From positions 482,566-546,565 of the forward strand of contig KN832571.1 of NCBI GenBank assembly GCA_000827205.1: a stretch of 64,000 bases of DNA. Direction: 5' to 3'. The notes under the pieces are model-generated. The model saw only the letters and a list, made by a program, of their open reading frames with translations, ran no database searches and was not told where the DNA came from. The position numbers and the translations under genes are program-made. Position 1 is the stretch's first letter, and each line of letters opens with the position of its first letter. Below are positions 55,024 to 64,000 of the stretch, piece after piece. The DNA is from Plicaturopsis crispa FD-325 SS-3. Taxonomy: Eukaryota > Basidiomycota > Agaricomycetes > Amylocorticiales > Amylocorticiaceae.

Positions 55024-57912
55024 TCAAGGTACATGCCCCGACCATTCCGTTTCATAAGCTATTTCCGGATGCCGTGGGTTGAGCGTCGCATCCTGCAGAA
55101 TGCCCTGTCCTTCATGAGGATCCTCGTCTTCTTCTTCGCTTTCCTCTTCGGTATTTTCGCTACTTTCACTGCCGTTTTCCTCACCAGTAGGAGCGGGATC
55201 CCCATCATGGTCATCCTGGCCTTCCTCAGAATCATCGCTCATCTCATCTTCCTCGTCGTCGTCATCTTCCTCATCTTCTTCTTCTTCCTCCTCCTCCTCC
55301 TCCTCCTCCTTATCTTCATAGAACTTGTCCAGGTCCGTCCATGCAGGCCCGGTAGCCGGGGAACCGCTCTCGATCGGAGTAAGAACCACTGGCGTCGCCG
55401 CAGCTGATGACCGATAATGGGAGGCGGAAATTGTCGCTGGTGCAGCGGCCGGCGTGGGAGGAACATCCTGAGGGTTTTCTCTGAGAGAAGTGTCAATCCC
55501 CTGCTCCAGCCAGTCCGGGAGGAGATTGTCGCCGTGCATGTCCTTCCCTGTTATTAGCCCAAGCGATCCAATCATAGCGCGTTCATCGGCTGCAGAACAA
55601 ACGTTCATCAGGCCGTCCTCCATAGTTATAGTATTGGGCGTTCATACCTGCAACCTCCGTCTCAACGGTCCCAGCTTTTCCTTCGAAAAGGACGAGCCTG
55701 ATTTGCTCACGCCGTAAGACAACACTGTTCTGGTCCTCGTGAGGATCATCGCCCAAGATATTGGAAGCAATGCCAGCCAGAAGTGATGTCAGCATCCGTG
55801 CACGGTCACGGACATCGTAATTGAGATCATATCGCGCAAGGGAGAAAACGTAGCCTGCGAGTAGCGCTAGCCGTTTGTCTGCGGGACTCAGTACAAGCAG
55901 CTTGGCTGCGAGAGCTACGATCTGAAGCTTGACCATCGGTTTCTGCACGTGACATTTTAGTAGAGAACGAGCGGACTAGGAGCTAGTCGAACCTCGTGAA
56001 TGAAGGTCTTGGCTGAGCGGCGAAGTACATCGGGTGCCCAGTCTGCAATACCCTCCATGGCCGACTTGCTTTCTGGGTCAGGAGAGTACTGGCCAACGAG
56101 CCAGATGACGCATGCCTTTGCTTGGGGATGGCGAATATCTTCGATCCGGCGGGCAAGGTACGATATGATAGTCAGAGGCGACTCTGTCGGCCTATTGACA
56201 GCGCTGGGCGAGGGTTGCAGTTGGCTTTGCACAAGTGCTTTAAGCACCAGAACGGCATTGCTGACCACGACATCTAGGGTGAACGTCATGATGAGAGCAT
56301 TACGTGGGTGGCATGGCACTAACCGTGTCTGCTCTTTATCATTGTCATGAGTGCTGTTAGGCATTGCTGGACGCAATCGGGAGCTAGGCGAGAGCACCGC
56401 CCTATAGCATGGATGGAGTCTGCGACGACATCGTCATCCGTATCGTCTGCGTAATCCTGCAGATAATATGTTAGATGAAGAATTTTCTATATTTGATAGA
56501 CTGACAATAAATTCGCGCAAAATCGCCTGGTGGTTGTCCAGAGTCATGACCTTCAATAATATGCGTATCTTGTCTTGCTTAGTTTGCCGGAGATCGTCTG
56601 AAAGCACTAGGAAGCGCGTATAGTGTGGCGAGAATAGATGCTAAGTAGTTCATGACCGGTGAGCTGACGTCAGAAATATGAGATATGGATTGAACATACA
56701 GAATGATTTCGGCATATGACGAGCAGATACGCTAGAGTTACGCGCTCCACTTCCTTCGATACTTGTAGGAGGCGGAGAAGAGGATGAACGATCTTTGGCA
56801 GCTCGGACGGGGGGCCGATGTAGAGGAACACACGAGATACCGCGAGCACGACCTAGAGGTCGTATCATCATTGATATGCTCCCTTTTTCCCTCGAAAGGA
56901 CTTACTGCCGGATTGCAAGACTGAAGCAGGGGCTCCGATGATGTTAAGAGGAGTCGTATGTCTGGATCCAATTCCTCGGAGTCCAAACTTTCGACGTCAG
57001 CGGGAGGTCGGGATAGCATAGTTCGTGCATATCTTGCGAGAAGACCTAACAAATCAATTTGCCCCCATTCGTCGGCGTCGACCAGTATTTTGCATAACCG
57101 TCTGTACTGTCGATGCAGAAGGTCCAGTCGAGTCGGGCATACTGCCTCAAAGGCCACAGCGACACTTCCTATTGCTAGGGGAGATCGTTCGGCCAACAGG
57201 GAAGCTATGATTCCGATGAGGGATGGAAGGTGGCTTGAATCTAGCCTGTAAGATGTACATAATCGTCAATGTGACATATTGGCCAGGAGACAAACATCAC
57301 ATACTCGTAGCACTTTGGAATGGCAAGTGCCGCCCCCTTGCGCACGTAGGGACTCAGATCCGCTGCGCACTTCTTGATAGCGAGTACGACGATGCTGCCT
57401 ATCATCGGGACCTTTATTCCGCTCAGCACCCTCAGAGCCATCGCACGGATGAGCGGACTATGGTCGTTCAGATCCTTCTGAAATGTGTTTATCGACAGTA
57501 ACGCAAGGTCTGGCTCCTGTTCCGCATATCGCAAGAGGTATATGTAGACAAGCTTCCGAATCTCGAGATTTTGAGACGCGACATTCTTGACGACCTGCGC
57601 GAAGTATTCGGAGACGTTACGGCCTTTCGATATGAGCTTTATGGGTGCGTTTCAATCATTGTGTCCACCGACGAATCAACACAGTAAATCACTGACTGCA
57701 ACCAAGCGCTTCATCGCATCCAGCTTGTCTCGATCGCTACTCGAGTCGAGTTGGCGGCGTATGTTCTTGATCTTGTCGTCTGCGCCATCCAGATACATGG
57801 AACCAGATCCACGAGCTATAGCCAGGTCTCTTGTATGCTCGGAGAAGGTCTCCTGCAAGCGCATTCCCAATCTCGAGGCATTTTCGGTGAGGGTGTTGAG
57901 GTTAATAGACAT
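55024..57912 (-). CDS. APL6: AP-3 adaptor complex beta subunit
   Basis: At least nine exons; those fixed are 57697..57912, 57305..57636, 56906..57245, 56700..56852, 56506..56640, 56324..56456 and 55993..56273. One starts at 55942 and the last ends at 55024; the junction near 55620-55650 is unresolved. The adaptin trunk is clear: [77 protein letters not shown] and [17 protein letters not shown]. The hinge LPDWLEQG and a very acidic segment with a glutamate run mark the AP-3 beta subunit rather than AP-1/2. It acts in clathrin-independent traffic from Golgi or endosome to the vacuole. No ear domain follows the acidic hinge, as in yeast Apl6. Confidence 0.88.
55270..55316. repeat. TCC/TTC trinucleotide repeat coding for an acidic run
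   Basis: A CTT/CTC-rich microsatellite on the plus strand, translated on the minus strand as a run of glutamates and aspartates in the AP-3 beta hinge. It is likely to vary in length between strains. Confidence 0.7.
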
Positions 57913-58375
57913 GAATGGTCTCAGCCACAATTAATATTGCACGAGCAGTAATCCTCGGAGTCTGACTCCGACACATCCCACGTGTTGAAAGACATAGTCG
58001 ACGATGTAAGTATACTCTGTTTTATCGGGTTATGCGTATTGACGGACAGCTGTAGAGTTTATGGGTGTAGCATGTGCCTAGTATGCAAACGATCTTGGAA
58101 GGGGTAACAAGTATGGATGAGGATCCGGACTTGACGCGTAAAGCGTAACGGATTTTCAAGGCAAAATGTCCAAAATCGCTAGACCCTAAAACCCTGCGAA
58201 CTAGGAAACAGCGAAATATGCGTAGGTAAAATGATGAGCACCAAGAGAACATGAAACAGTAAGGTATGATAGCTGGGGACGGAAAGCGGATAAATAGGAT
58301 TCAGAACATGGATGATGATGAACACTGAAAAGAAAGCAAGGGATGAAAATAATCGAGGATGCACGGTCGCTCCAC
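57913..58375. other. intergenic between AP-3 beta start and homeobox stop
   Basis: 463 bp; both neighbours are on the minus strand. Nothing is recognised. Confidence 0.35.
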
Positions 58376-60186
58376 CTATTGGACACTACTTTCCGACTCG
58401 TAGGACACTGCGGCGATACCGGACGCGATGACGTCACCAGGAGCCACGCTAGACTCCGATGGATAGTACGGCGTTGTGAGGAGCATAGGCGCGTCCGGCG
58501 ACAGCTGTCCGAAATGCTCGAATGTCCGCTGTGGCACACGGTTAGGCGAGGGCGGGTTGGGATACTGCGAGATGATCTGGACCCCGTCTCTGTAAAGAAC
58601 AGGTGGCGCGGAGTATGGCGGGGATATGGAGCTGGGTACACCATATTCGAGGGGGGCGGCATAGGTCGACAACATGCCCTGCTCGTCCGACTCGCCGGTG
58701 TGGACATCGGGCACGCTGTAGTCGAAGAACAACGGTGTGTTTAGAGGAGCCGATCGCGCCGTAGGTGAAGGGAAGGACGGGGGGAAAGGAGCCGACGTCG
58801 GGGTGTCTTGTGCGAGGAATACCGGATCGTGGTAGGAGCGGGGCGCTATGTTAGAAGGCCCGACGGAGTGTGCCCGACGTGGATCGATTTGGAGGAACTC
58901 CTCCGGCGGTATATCCGCACCGTCACCGTCTTGCTGAAATCCAGGGGTACTGACCATGGAGGGCTGGGGCAATTCCATGGGGCTTGCCGAGGATTCATAG
59001 TAAGGCGGGGAATGCAATTGTACGTCGGTGTTTGGGGTGTTGAGGTGGAGATTGCGTAGGACGTGCACCAGTTGCACCGCCGAGCCTATCAGGTCGTGAC
59101 GCAATATTTTCGTCGCTTGCTGGCCCTCTGTCCAGTCGGCACAGCGCTTCCAGTAACGGAGGGCCTTCTCGTTAGGCTCAGGCGATGGAACGTGCTCTAG
59201 ATAAAACAGCGGCGGCTGCGATAACGTGAACGACGCCAGCCCCGATCCCGGCGCTGCGTTTGTGAATTCCGTGTCGACGATGTAGGAGAATGGAATCTCC
59301 ATTTTGAAGCCGTATCCCGCAGAGTGAATGAACCATGTGAGGCATCGTTTTGCGTCGCATAGGTAGGCTACGAGATCGTGCTTCTCGGGTGATGTTGCAA
59401 TGCGCCGCCAGGATCCGACGGACAGGTCCGTGCAAGGAATAATTGTCACCGCTATCACACACGGGGGCATGTGAGACAGTAAGACTGGCCCGAAAGAGGA
59501 TGTACTCACGTTCGTCCTCGTGTATGAGACTGTGCAGGTCTTCGTCATAGCCCGTGGACAGTGCCGGGGGTGCCTCCGGTGGAGTCTCCGCACTTCGTGG
59601 ACGTCCTTTGGCCTTCCCCCCCTGCAACTTAGCTTTCGCTCGTCTAAATAGTGGTTGGTAAGCACACCGCATTTGTTGTTTGAGATTCGTTACGCACCGA
59701 TTTTGGAACCAAATCTGCGTCTGCCGCTCGTGCATGCCAAGCAACTCGCTGATCTCCTTCCTCCGAGCAGCGGTAGGACTACGATCACCTGCAAAAAACT
59801 GCTCTAGGTGTACTAGCTGGTCGGGCGTGACTCTGCTGCGTTTGCGCTTCTCGCGCTCGCGTTCGTTTTTCTTGCCAGACCCGGAGGCTACCCTTTGTGG
59901 GCCTGAGGATGGACCTATCGAGTCCGAGCCCGCTGACGCTGATCGTGGTCGTCGGATATTGGCCGGTGTTATCGGTGACTGGCTCGCAGAACTTGGTGGA
60001 TAATCGTCTCCGGAATCATCTTCGACCTTGGGTGAAAATGCGGGCGTCTCGATGTGCAGCGAGACGCGTCGGCGTGACTCGAAGGCAGGATAGATCTGAG
60101 TGTGGCTTTCCTTGGCTGAATGTATGCAATCAGAAATTGGACCACCGGAGGACGGTCATGGAATGGAAGTGATACATACATCCCAT
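58376..60186 (-). CDS. homeodomain transcription factor
   Basis: Four exons (60180..60186, 59698..60115, 59510..59643, 58376..59451) encode about 544 aa. The homeodomain reads KRKRSRVTPDQLVHLEQFF, SPTAARRKEISELLGM, ERQTQIWFQNRRAKAK, with the canonical WFQNRR. The second arginine of that motif is formed across an intron at 59644-59697. Downstream is a conserved-looking region (SVGSWRRIA, KRCLTWFIHSAGYGFKMEIPFS) and a long proline/serine-rich tail. It is a typical (non-TALE) fungal homeobox regulator; family members are involved in fruiting-body development or the cell cycle. It is not a mating-type HD1/HD2 pair, as no partner lies nearby. The first coding exon is only 7 bp (ATG GGA T), so the start is less sure than the domain. 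Confidence 0.88.
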
Positions 60187-60624
60187 AGGAAAACCCCAGG
60201 CACGGTTGGAGAGGATCGTGGCCGCCAGTTTGAGACGCTGTTGGGGGGTAGTGGAGAATATGAAGAGAAATAGGGAGTGTGCTGAAGAGTCGGTCTCGGC
60301 GAAAGGCAAGTACGGCGGAGCGGTGGCTTTCTCGGTAATCGGACGACCCTGGCAAAGAGATCCAGATACTCCGGGTCAAACGGCCTCGCAATGCAGCGCG
60401 CGCCGACGCGAGACAGGAGGAGGTACGGGGAAGTAAAGAACGGGGGTTTGAGCAAGGTTTACGGTGTCAAGAGAGAAATACAAAATCAAACGGGGACAGG
60501 AAACCGCAAGCCCTGACATGGGGGTGAGCGGTAAAGAAACGCAGCGACTCAACTGCATGGAGTGTCGGGGAGAGGCGAGGCAAGTCATAGGACAGACAAA
60601 GCCGACGACAGTTTCAGGTGTGCG
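60187..60624. other. upstream region of the homeobox gene
   Basis: 438 bp with likely leader sequence of the homeobox gene. Nothing else is recognised. Confidence 0.3.
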
Positions 60625-60856
60625 TTAGACTTGCCGAAGTCGATCAAACAGATCTAGGAACGCAAGGAATCTTTTCGAAGACCTTTGCCTGGCGCAGTGA
60701 CGCTGGCAAGGAAACGAGAGCGCCGCACGTACGAAGCCATTATTGCTCCCCGTCAACTGACGCGAGATTGCTTCCAGATCGCTGTCACTGAGGTCGTCGA
60801 GCACGACGTTTGTCGCTTGCGTCGACGAGGACACACTTTGGAGCAAAAAGGCCTCT

Positions 60857-60864
60857 CCCATTAG
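60857..60864. repeat. 8-bp target site duplication, left copy
   Basis: CCCATTAG directly before the transposon; an identical copy stands at 61503-61510. Confidence 0.8.
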
Positions 60865-61502
60865 CAGTGTTGGCATTACGGCCGGAATGACGGCGTAAAC
60901 TCCTGGGAATGCCGTTTTGCCGTTTTTTTGACGGCGTAATGACGGGGCGTAAAGTAGGCGTCAAGAACTTGTGAAATGATGTGAAGTGTGCTAAAAAAGG
61001 AAATCCGAGCCATGTCCTTTAACCGGCCTTGGTCTGGAGGGTCTTGCAACGCTCGCTCGCAGGAGTGGGTAGCTCTAACATTGATTTAAGCCAATTATAG
61101 GCGGCGAGGTCCTTTGGAAATTTTTTCATGGCTTAGTTTCAGTGAAATGTTCGTATACAGGCCTTAAAGGAGTGCTGGTTTGCAATGCCATCCTCTGAAA
61201 CAATGTTCCCTTATCTTCTTTGAGCCTAGAAAATTCATACGCTAAGTATGCACCTGAAACCGACTTAATACATATTTTCCGGGAGCCTTGCGCGGACGTG
61301 CTGCCATGGTCTGCGTCCCCCGAGCATTCTCATTAGGCGCCACTGGCGCGTCGCGTCGCGTTAGCCGCCTCGTGGTTGTCTAGACTCGCGTTCTTGACGG
61401 TTTTGATTTCCCTCGATTACGGCGTAATTCCGGCGTAAAAACCTGGCAAAACCGTAAACGGCCAGTCCCGGAATGACGGCCGTCATTCCTTTGACAACAC
61501 TG
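60865..61502. mobile_element. non-autonomous hAT-like DNA transposon, 638 bp
   Basis: Both ends begin with CAGTGTTG reading inwards, the CAGTG-type terminus common in hAT elements, and the flanks carry a perfect 8-bp duplication (CCCATTAG), the hAT target length. Subterminal regions contain several copies of GGCGTAA and its complement on both sides, probable transposase-binding repeats. No transposase frame exists, so it must have been moved by a full-length relative elsewhere. The perfect duplication and the uninterrupted host frame on both sides suggest a recent insertion. Confidence 0.82.
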
Positions 61503-61510
61503 CCCATTAG
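61503..61510. repeat. 8-bp target site duplication, right copy
   Basis: CCCATTAG directly after the transposon, identical to 60857-60864. Confidence 0.8.
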
Positions 61511-61809
61511 ACCTGCATATGCGATTATCCGGTCAGTGCCAATCATCTTCATATGTTTACCAACTTTGTCATAGACGGTTTTTCCATGATCCATCTGACA
61601 GAGATACATCGATAAAGGCGGGGTGACCGTACAAACAATTGCTTAGGTCGCCGCCACATGATTGCGGTCAGGTACGACTTCTACAGCTCCGCGTTATCCT
61701 GGCTGTGTCGAGCCGTGCTGGTGGTGCCTCGGGCGAGCTGCAAGGGAATTGCGACATTCAATCCTCTTGTTTTGTTCTTCCTCTGCTTTCGATCAGTCGC
61801 CGCATTCAA

Positions 61810-62744
61810 GTAAAAGGACTTTTGCAATTTACCTGCTTTGCTTTGTGCATGACCTCTTGAACAAGTTCAAAGTCTACGCACGTTACTCTGTGTCATCAAG
61901 TTGGCCGCCGGCTCAGACACTCGAGGATTCGAAGGTTGCTATGTTGTGAGGAAGCAGCAGCAGGCGAACGGGATCAAAAGAAGATGATGCAAGAGAGAAT
62001 CGAGCAATCGGTCTATATGTGTTCGCCCCGCCCCGCCCCGCCCTTATCAGGTGCCGCTTCGAAAACAACCCTTTTTTTCTGCTGGCCCCAGGACTGAAAA
62101 AACATTCTAACGGATGATCGCGACATGAGCGCGCAAGGCACTGAACACTTCAATACACTACGACTGAGCGGCATCGGCGCAGTTTTGTTGACAGCGAAGC
62201 TCATACCTCATGCCTCGGGTGCGTACTTCCATACGCGTGCGACGTGAGCACTTGCGCCGCGTCCAAGATCTACATGTTTCACCTTTTTTTTCAGTTTCGT
62301 GCATATTGTGGCCGGATGAGCGAGTACTAATATGCTACTATCATGGGTCCAGTGTTCGATAATCTCAATGAAACTTTTTTTCTGGCTTCAACTACAACTC
62401 CTTTCTTCCCCGGCTTTTTTGTAGACACAAATATACCTTCTAAGCTTCATGGTTCCGATTTTTTTGAGGCAAAAATGTTGCGCAAAGCACTTGCGGATGC
62501 CCAAACGAAAGGGACCCAGTGTTCGATAATTTTGTCACGGTGTGTCACGCTCTTGATGGGCTGCCGAGGGCGATCTCCACGCTCAGCGGAGTTTAAACTG
62601 TCACGTTGTGGCGCCTCAATGTAACGCTTCATAGCGATTTCGTTTCGACAACATGCAGAACGAGATCCTGGGGCGCTCGGAATGGTCTACGAACGCTCGT
62701 ACTACATATGCTTATATACTACATTTTTTTGCGGCGAAAAATTG
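61810..62744. repeat. 935-bp block, first copy (before gap)
   Basis: Identical to 62765-63700 apart from one extra T in a T run of the second copy. No protein is recognised. A CGCCC-type GC-rich microsatellite occurs near 62029-62043. Several homopolymer T runs are present. Confidence 0.85.
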
Positions 62745-62764
62745 NNNNNNNNNNNNNNNNNNNN
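62745..62764. other. assembly gap (20 N) between duplicated flanks
   Basis: The N run sits exactly between two copies of the same 0.94-kb block, as expected when two overlapping contigs were not merged. Confidence 0.9.
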
Positions 62765-63700
62765 GTAAAAGGACTTTTGCAATTTACCTGCTTTGCTTTG
62801 TGCATGACCTCTTGAACAAGTTCAAAGTCTACGCACGTTACTCTGTGTCATCAAGTTGGCCGCCGGCTCAGACACTCGAGGATTCGAAGGTTGCTATGTT
62901 GTGAGGAAGCAGCAGCAGGCGAACGGGATCAAAAGAAGATGATGCAAGAGAGAATCGAGCAATCGGTCTATATGTGTTCGCCCCGCCCCGCCCCGCCCTT
63001 ATCAGGTGCCGCTTCGAAAACAACCCTTTTTTTCTGCTGGCCCCAGGACTGAAAAAACATTCTAACGGATGATCGCGACATGAGCGCGCAAGGCACTGAA
63101 CACTTCAATACACTACGACTGAGCGGCATCGGCGCAGTTTTGTTGACAGCGAAGCTCATACCTCATGCCTCGGGTGCGTACTTCCATACGCGTGCGACGT
63201 GAGCACTTGCGCCGCGTCCAAGATCTACATGTTTCACCTTTTTTTTCAGTTTCGTGCATATTGTGGCCGGATGAGCGAGTACTAATATGCTACTATCATG
63301 GGTCCAGTGTTCGATAATCTCAATGAAACTTTTTTTCTGGCTTCAACTACAACTCCTTTCTTCCCCGGCTTTTTTGTAGACACAAATATACCTTCTAAGC
63401 TTCATGGTTCCGATTTTTTTGAGGCAAAAATGTTGCGCAAAGCACTTGCGGATGCCCAAACGAAAGGGACCCAGTGTTCGATAATTTTGTCACGGTGTGT
63501 CACGCTCTTGATGGGCTGCCGAGGGCGATCTCCACGCTCAGCGGAGTTTAAACTGTCACGTTGTGGCGCCTCAATGTAACGCTTCATAGCGATTTCGTTT
63601 CGACAACATGCAGAACGAGATCCTGGGGCGCTCGGAATGGTCTACGAACGCTCGTACTACATATGCTTATATACTACATTTTTTTTGCGGCGAAAAATTG
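62765..63700. repeat. 936-bp block, second copy (after gap)
   Basis: Second copy of 61810-62744; the sequence then continues uniquely to the window end. Confidence 0.85.
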
Positions 63701-64000
63701 GCATCGGAAGGCTCCCGGCGGCATTCAATCCAAAAACCGCTCATTTTCAGCACTGTTCGATTTTTCACCATCCACAGACTCAGTATTTTAAAAAATGGAC
63801 TTCACAGTCGTATTCAGGGCCATTGAAAGGCCTTAATACAAAAAAGAATCGAGGGAAAAGATGAGGAAACAAGCGTGCAACGAGGGGGGGTCCAGTGTTC
63901 GATAATTATCGAACACTGGACTCCTGATAGTAATATGTCGTACCGTCCTACAGGGAAGGTGTAGACTCAAAGAGCACATCCACATCAATTGTCGTCAGTG
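63701..64000. other. repeat-rich right end, no gene seen
   Basis: Unique continuation after the second repeat copy, with the palindrome near 63900. No coding region is recognised up to the window end. Confidence 0.3.
63891..63920. repeat. 30-bp perfect palindrome with CAGTGTTCGATAAT arms
   Basis: The sequence reads the same on both strands, with arms TCCAGTGTTCGATAA. The half-site CCAGTGTTCGATAAT also occurs at 62349-62363 and 62516-62530 and in their gap-duplicated copies. It starts with CAGTG like hAT ends, so these may be termini of small inverted-repeat elements. Confidence 0.6.

Larger units (their letters stand above)
60625..61609 (-). pseudogene. small ORF of unknown function split by a hAT-like insertion
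   Basis: From ATG 61609 (MYLCQMDHGKTVYDK) the frame runs into the transposon at 61502. If the element and one 8-bp duplication are left out, it continues directly as GLMGEAFLLQS and on to a stop at 60625, giving about 112 aa without a break. This precise continuity shows the frame was open when the element landed. I do not recognise the protein; it may be one exon of a longer gene. It carries no clear domain. Loss of function is likely unless the element is removed from the transcript. Confidence 0.55.

Noticed and set aside
58376-60186. Homeobox gene as part of the mating-type A locus
   Set aside because: No HD1/HD2 divergent pair is present in the surrounding sequence.
61609-63587. Repeated frames at 62343/63298 and 62447/63402 as a tandem gene family
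   Set aside because: They come from the block copied on both sides of the 20-N gap, most likely an assembly artefact, and show no protein signature.
1-64000. CRISPR arrays, rRNA or clear tRNA genes
   Set aside because: No regularly spaced repeats, no rRNA-like conserved blocks, and no complete cloverleaf was found by eye; a tRNA scan would be needed to exclude small genes.

Overview
The window is nuclear DNA of a filamentous basidiomycete, most likely an Agaricomycete. Nearly every gene is cut by many introns of about 45-65 bp. Lineage-typical families are present: a FunK1 fungal-type kinase, several short F-box-like proteins and a fungal Zn2Cys6 regulator. Genes are close together on both strands, often head-to-head. 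I found no prokaryotic operon, CRISPR array, rRNA or secondary-metabolite cluster. Exon coordinates were read by eye from GT/AG sites and frame continuity.

Layout. 0-3.3 kb: the 3' part of a FunK1 kinase and an F-box protein. 3.3-7.8 kb: gene-poor. It holds a possible decayed membrane-protein gene and a 2.5-kb inverted-repeat (foldback) structure with 687-bp arms; one arm contains a 20-N gap with a duplicated flank. 7.8-10.2 kb: a DUF1748 small protein head-to-head with a SERINC/TMS1 membrane protein. 11-12.5 kb: a second F-box gene, paralogous to the first. 13.6-19.5 kb: a secreted GH18 chitinase with a chitin-binding module, then an inositol-polyphosphate 5-phosphatase. 19.8-25.9 kb: a RAD51D-like recombinase, ribosomal protein uS10, the splicing factor SAF4/CCDC130 and a PLP aminotransferase. 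26.5-36.7 kb: a third F-box gene, a large ARID subunit of SWI/SNF (SWI1-like, glutamine-rich) and a fourth F-box gene. 37-49.6 kb: a TMEM41/TVP38-type membrane protein, a Zn2Cys6 transcription factor, a J-protein, a CobW/ZNG1 zinc-chaperone GTPase, a JJJ1/DNAJC21 ribosome-biogenesis J-protein, PRP18 and COX12. 49.8-60.2 kb: TIM13, a beta-lactamase-like hydrolase, an unrecognised PPAY-containing protein, the AP-3 beta adaptin and a homeodomain protein. 60.6-64 kb: repeat-rich. A short hAT-like DNA transposon with an exact 8-bp target duplication splits a small ORF. Beyond it, a 0.94-kb block stands on both sides of a second 20-N gap.

Most genes are housekeeping (splicing: SAF4 and PRP18; translation and ribosome assembly: uS10 and JJJ1; mitochondrial intermembrane space: COX12 and TIM13; membrane traffic and lipid signalling: AP-3 beta, SERINC, TMEM41-like, 5-phosphatase; chromatin: SWI1) and do not form one pathway. 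The least ordinary parts are the two gap-flanking duplications (probable assembly artefacts), the foldback structure, the hAT insertion, the dispersed F-box paralogues, several micro-exons and a GC-AG intron that splits a zinc-cluster motif. I did not find a convincing new multi-gene system.
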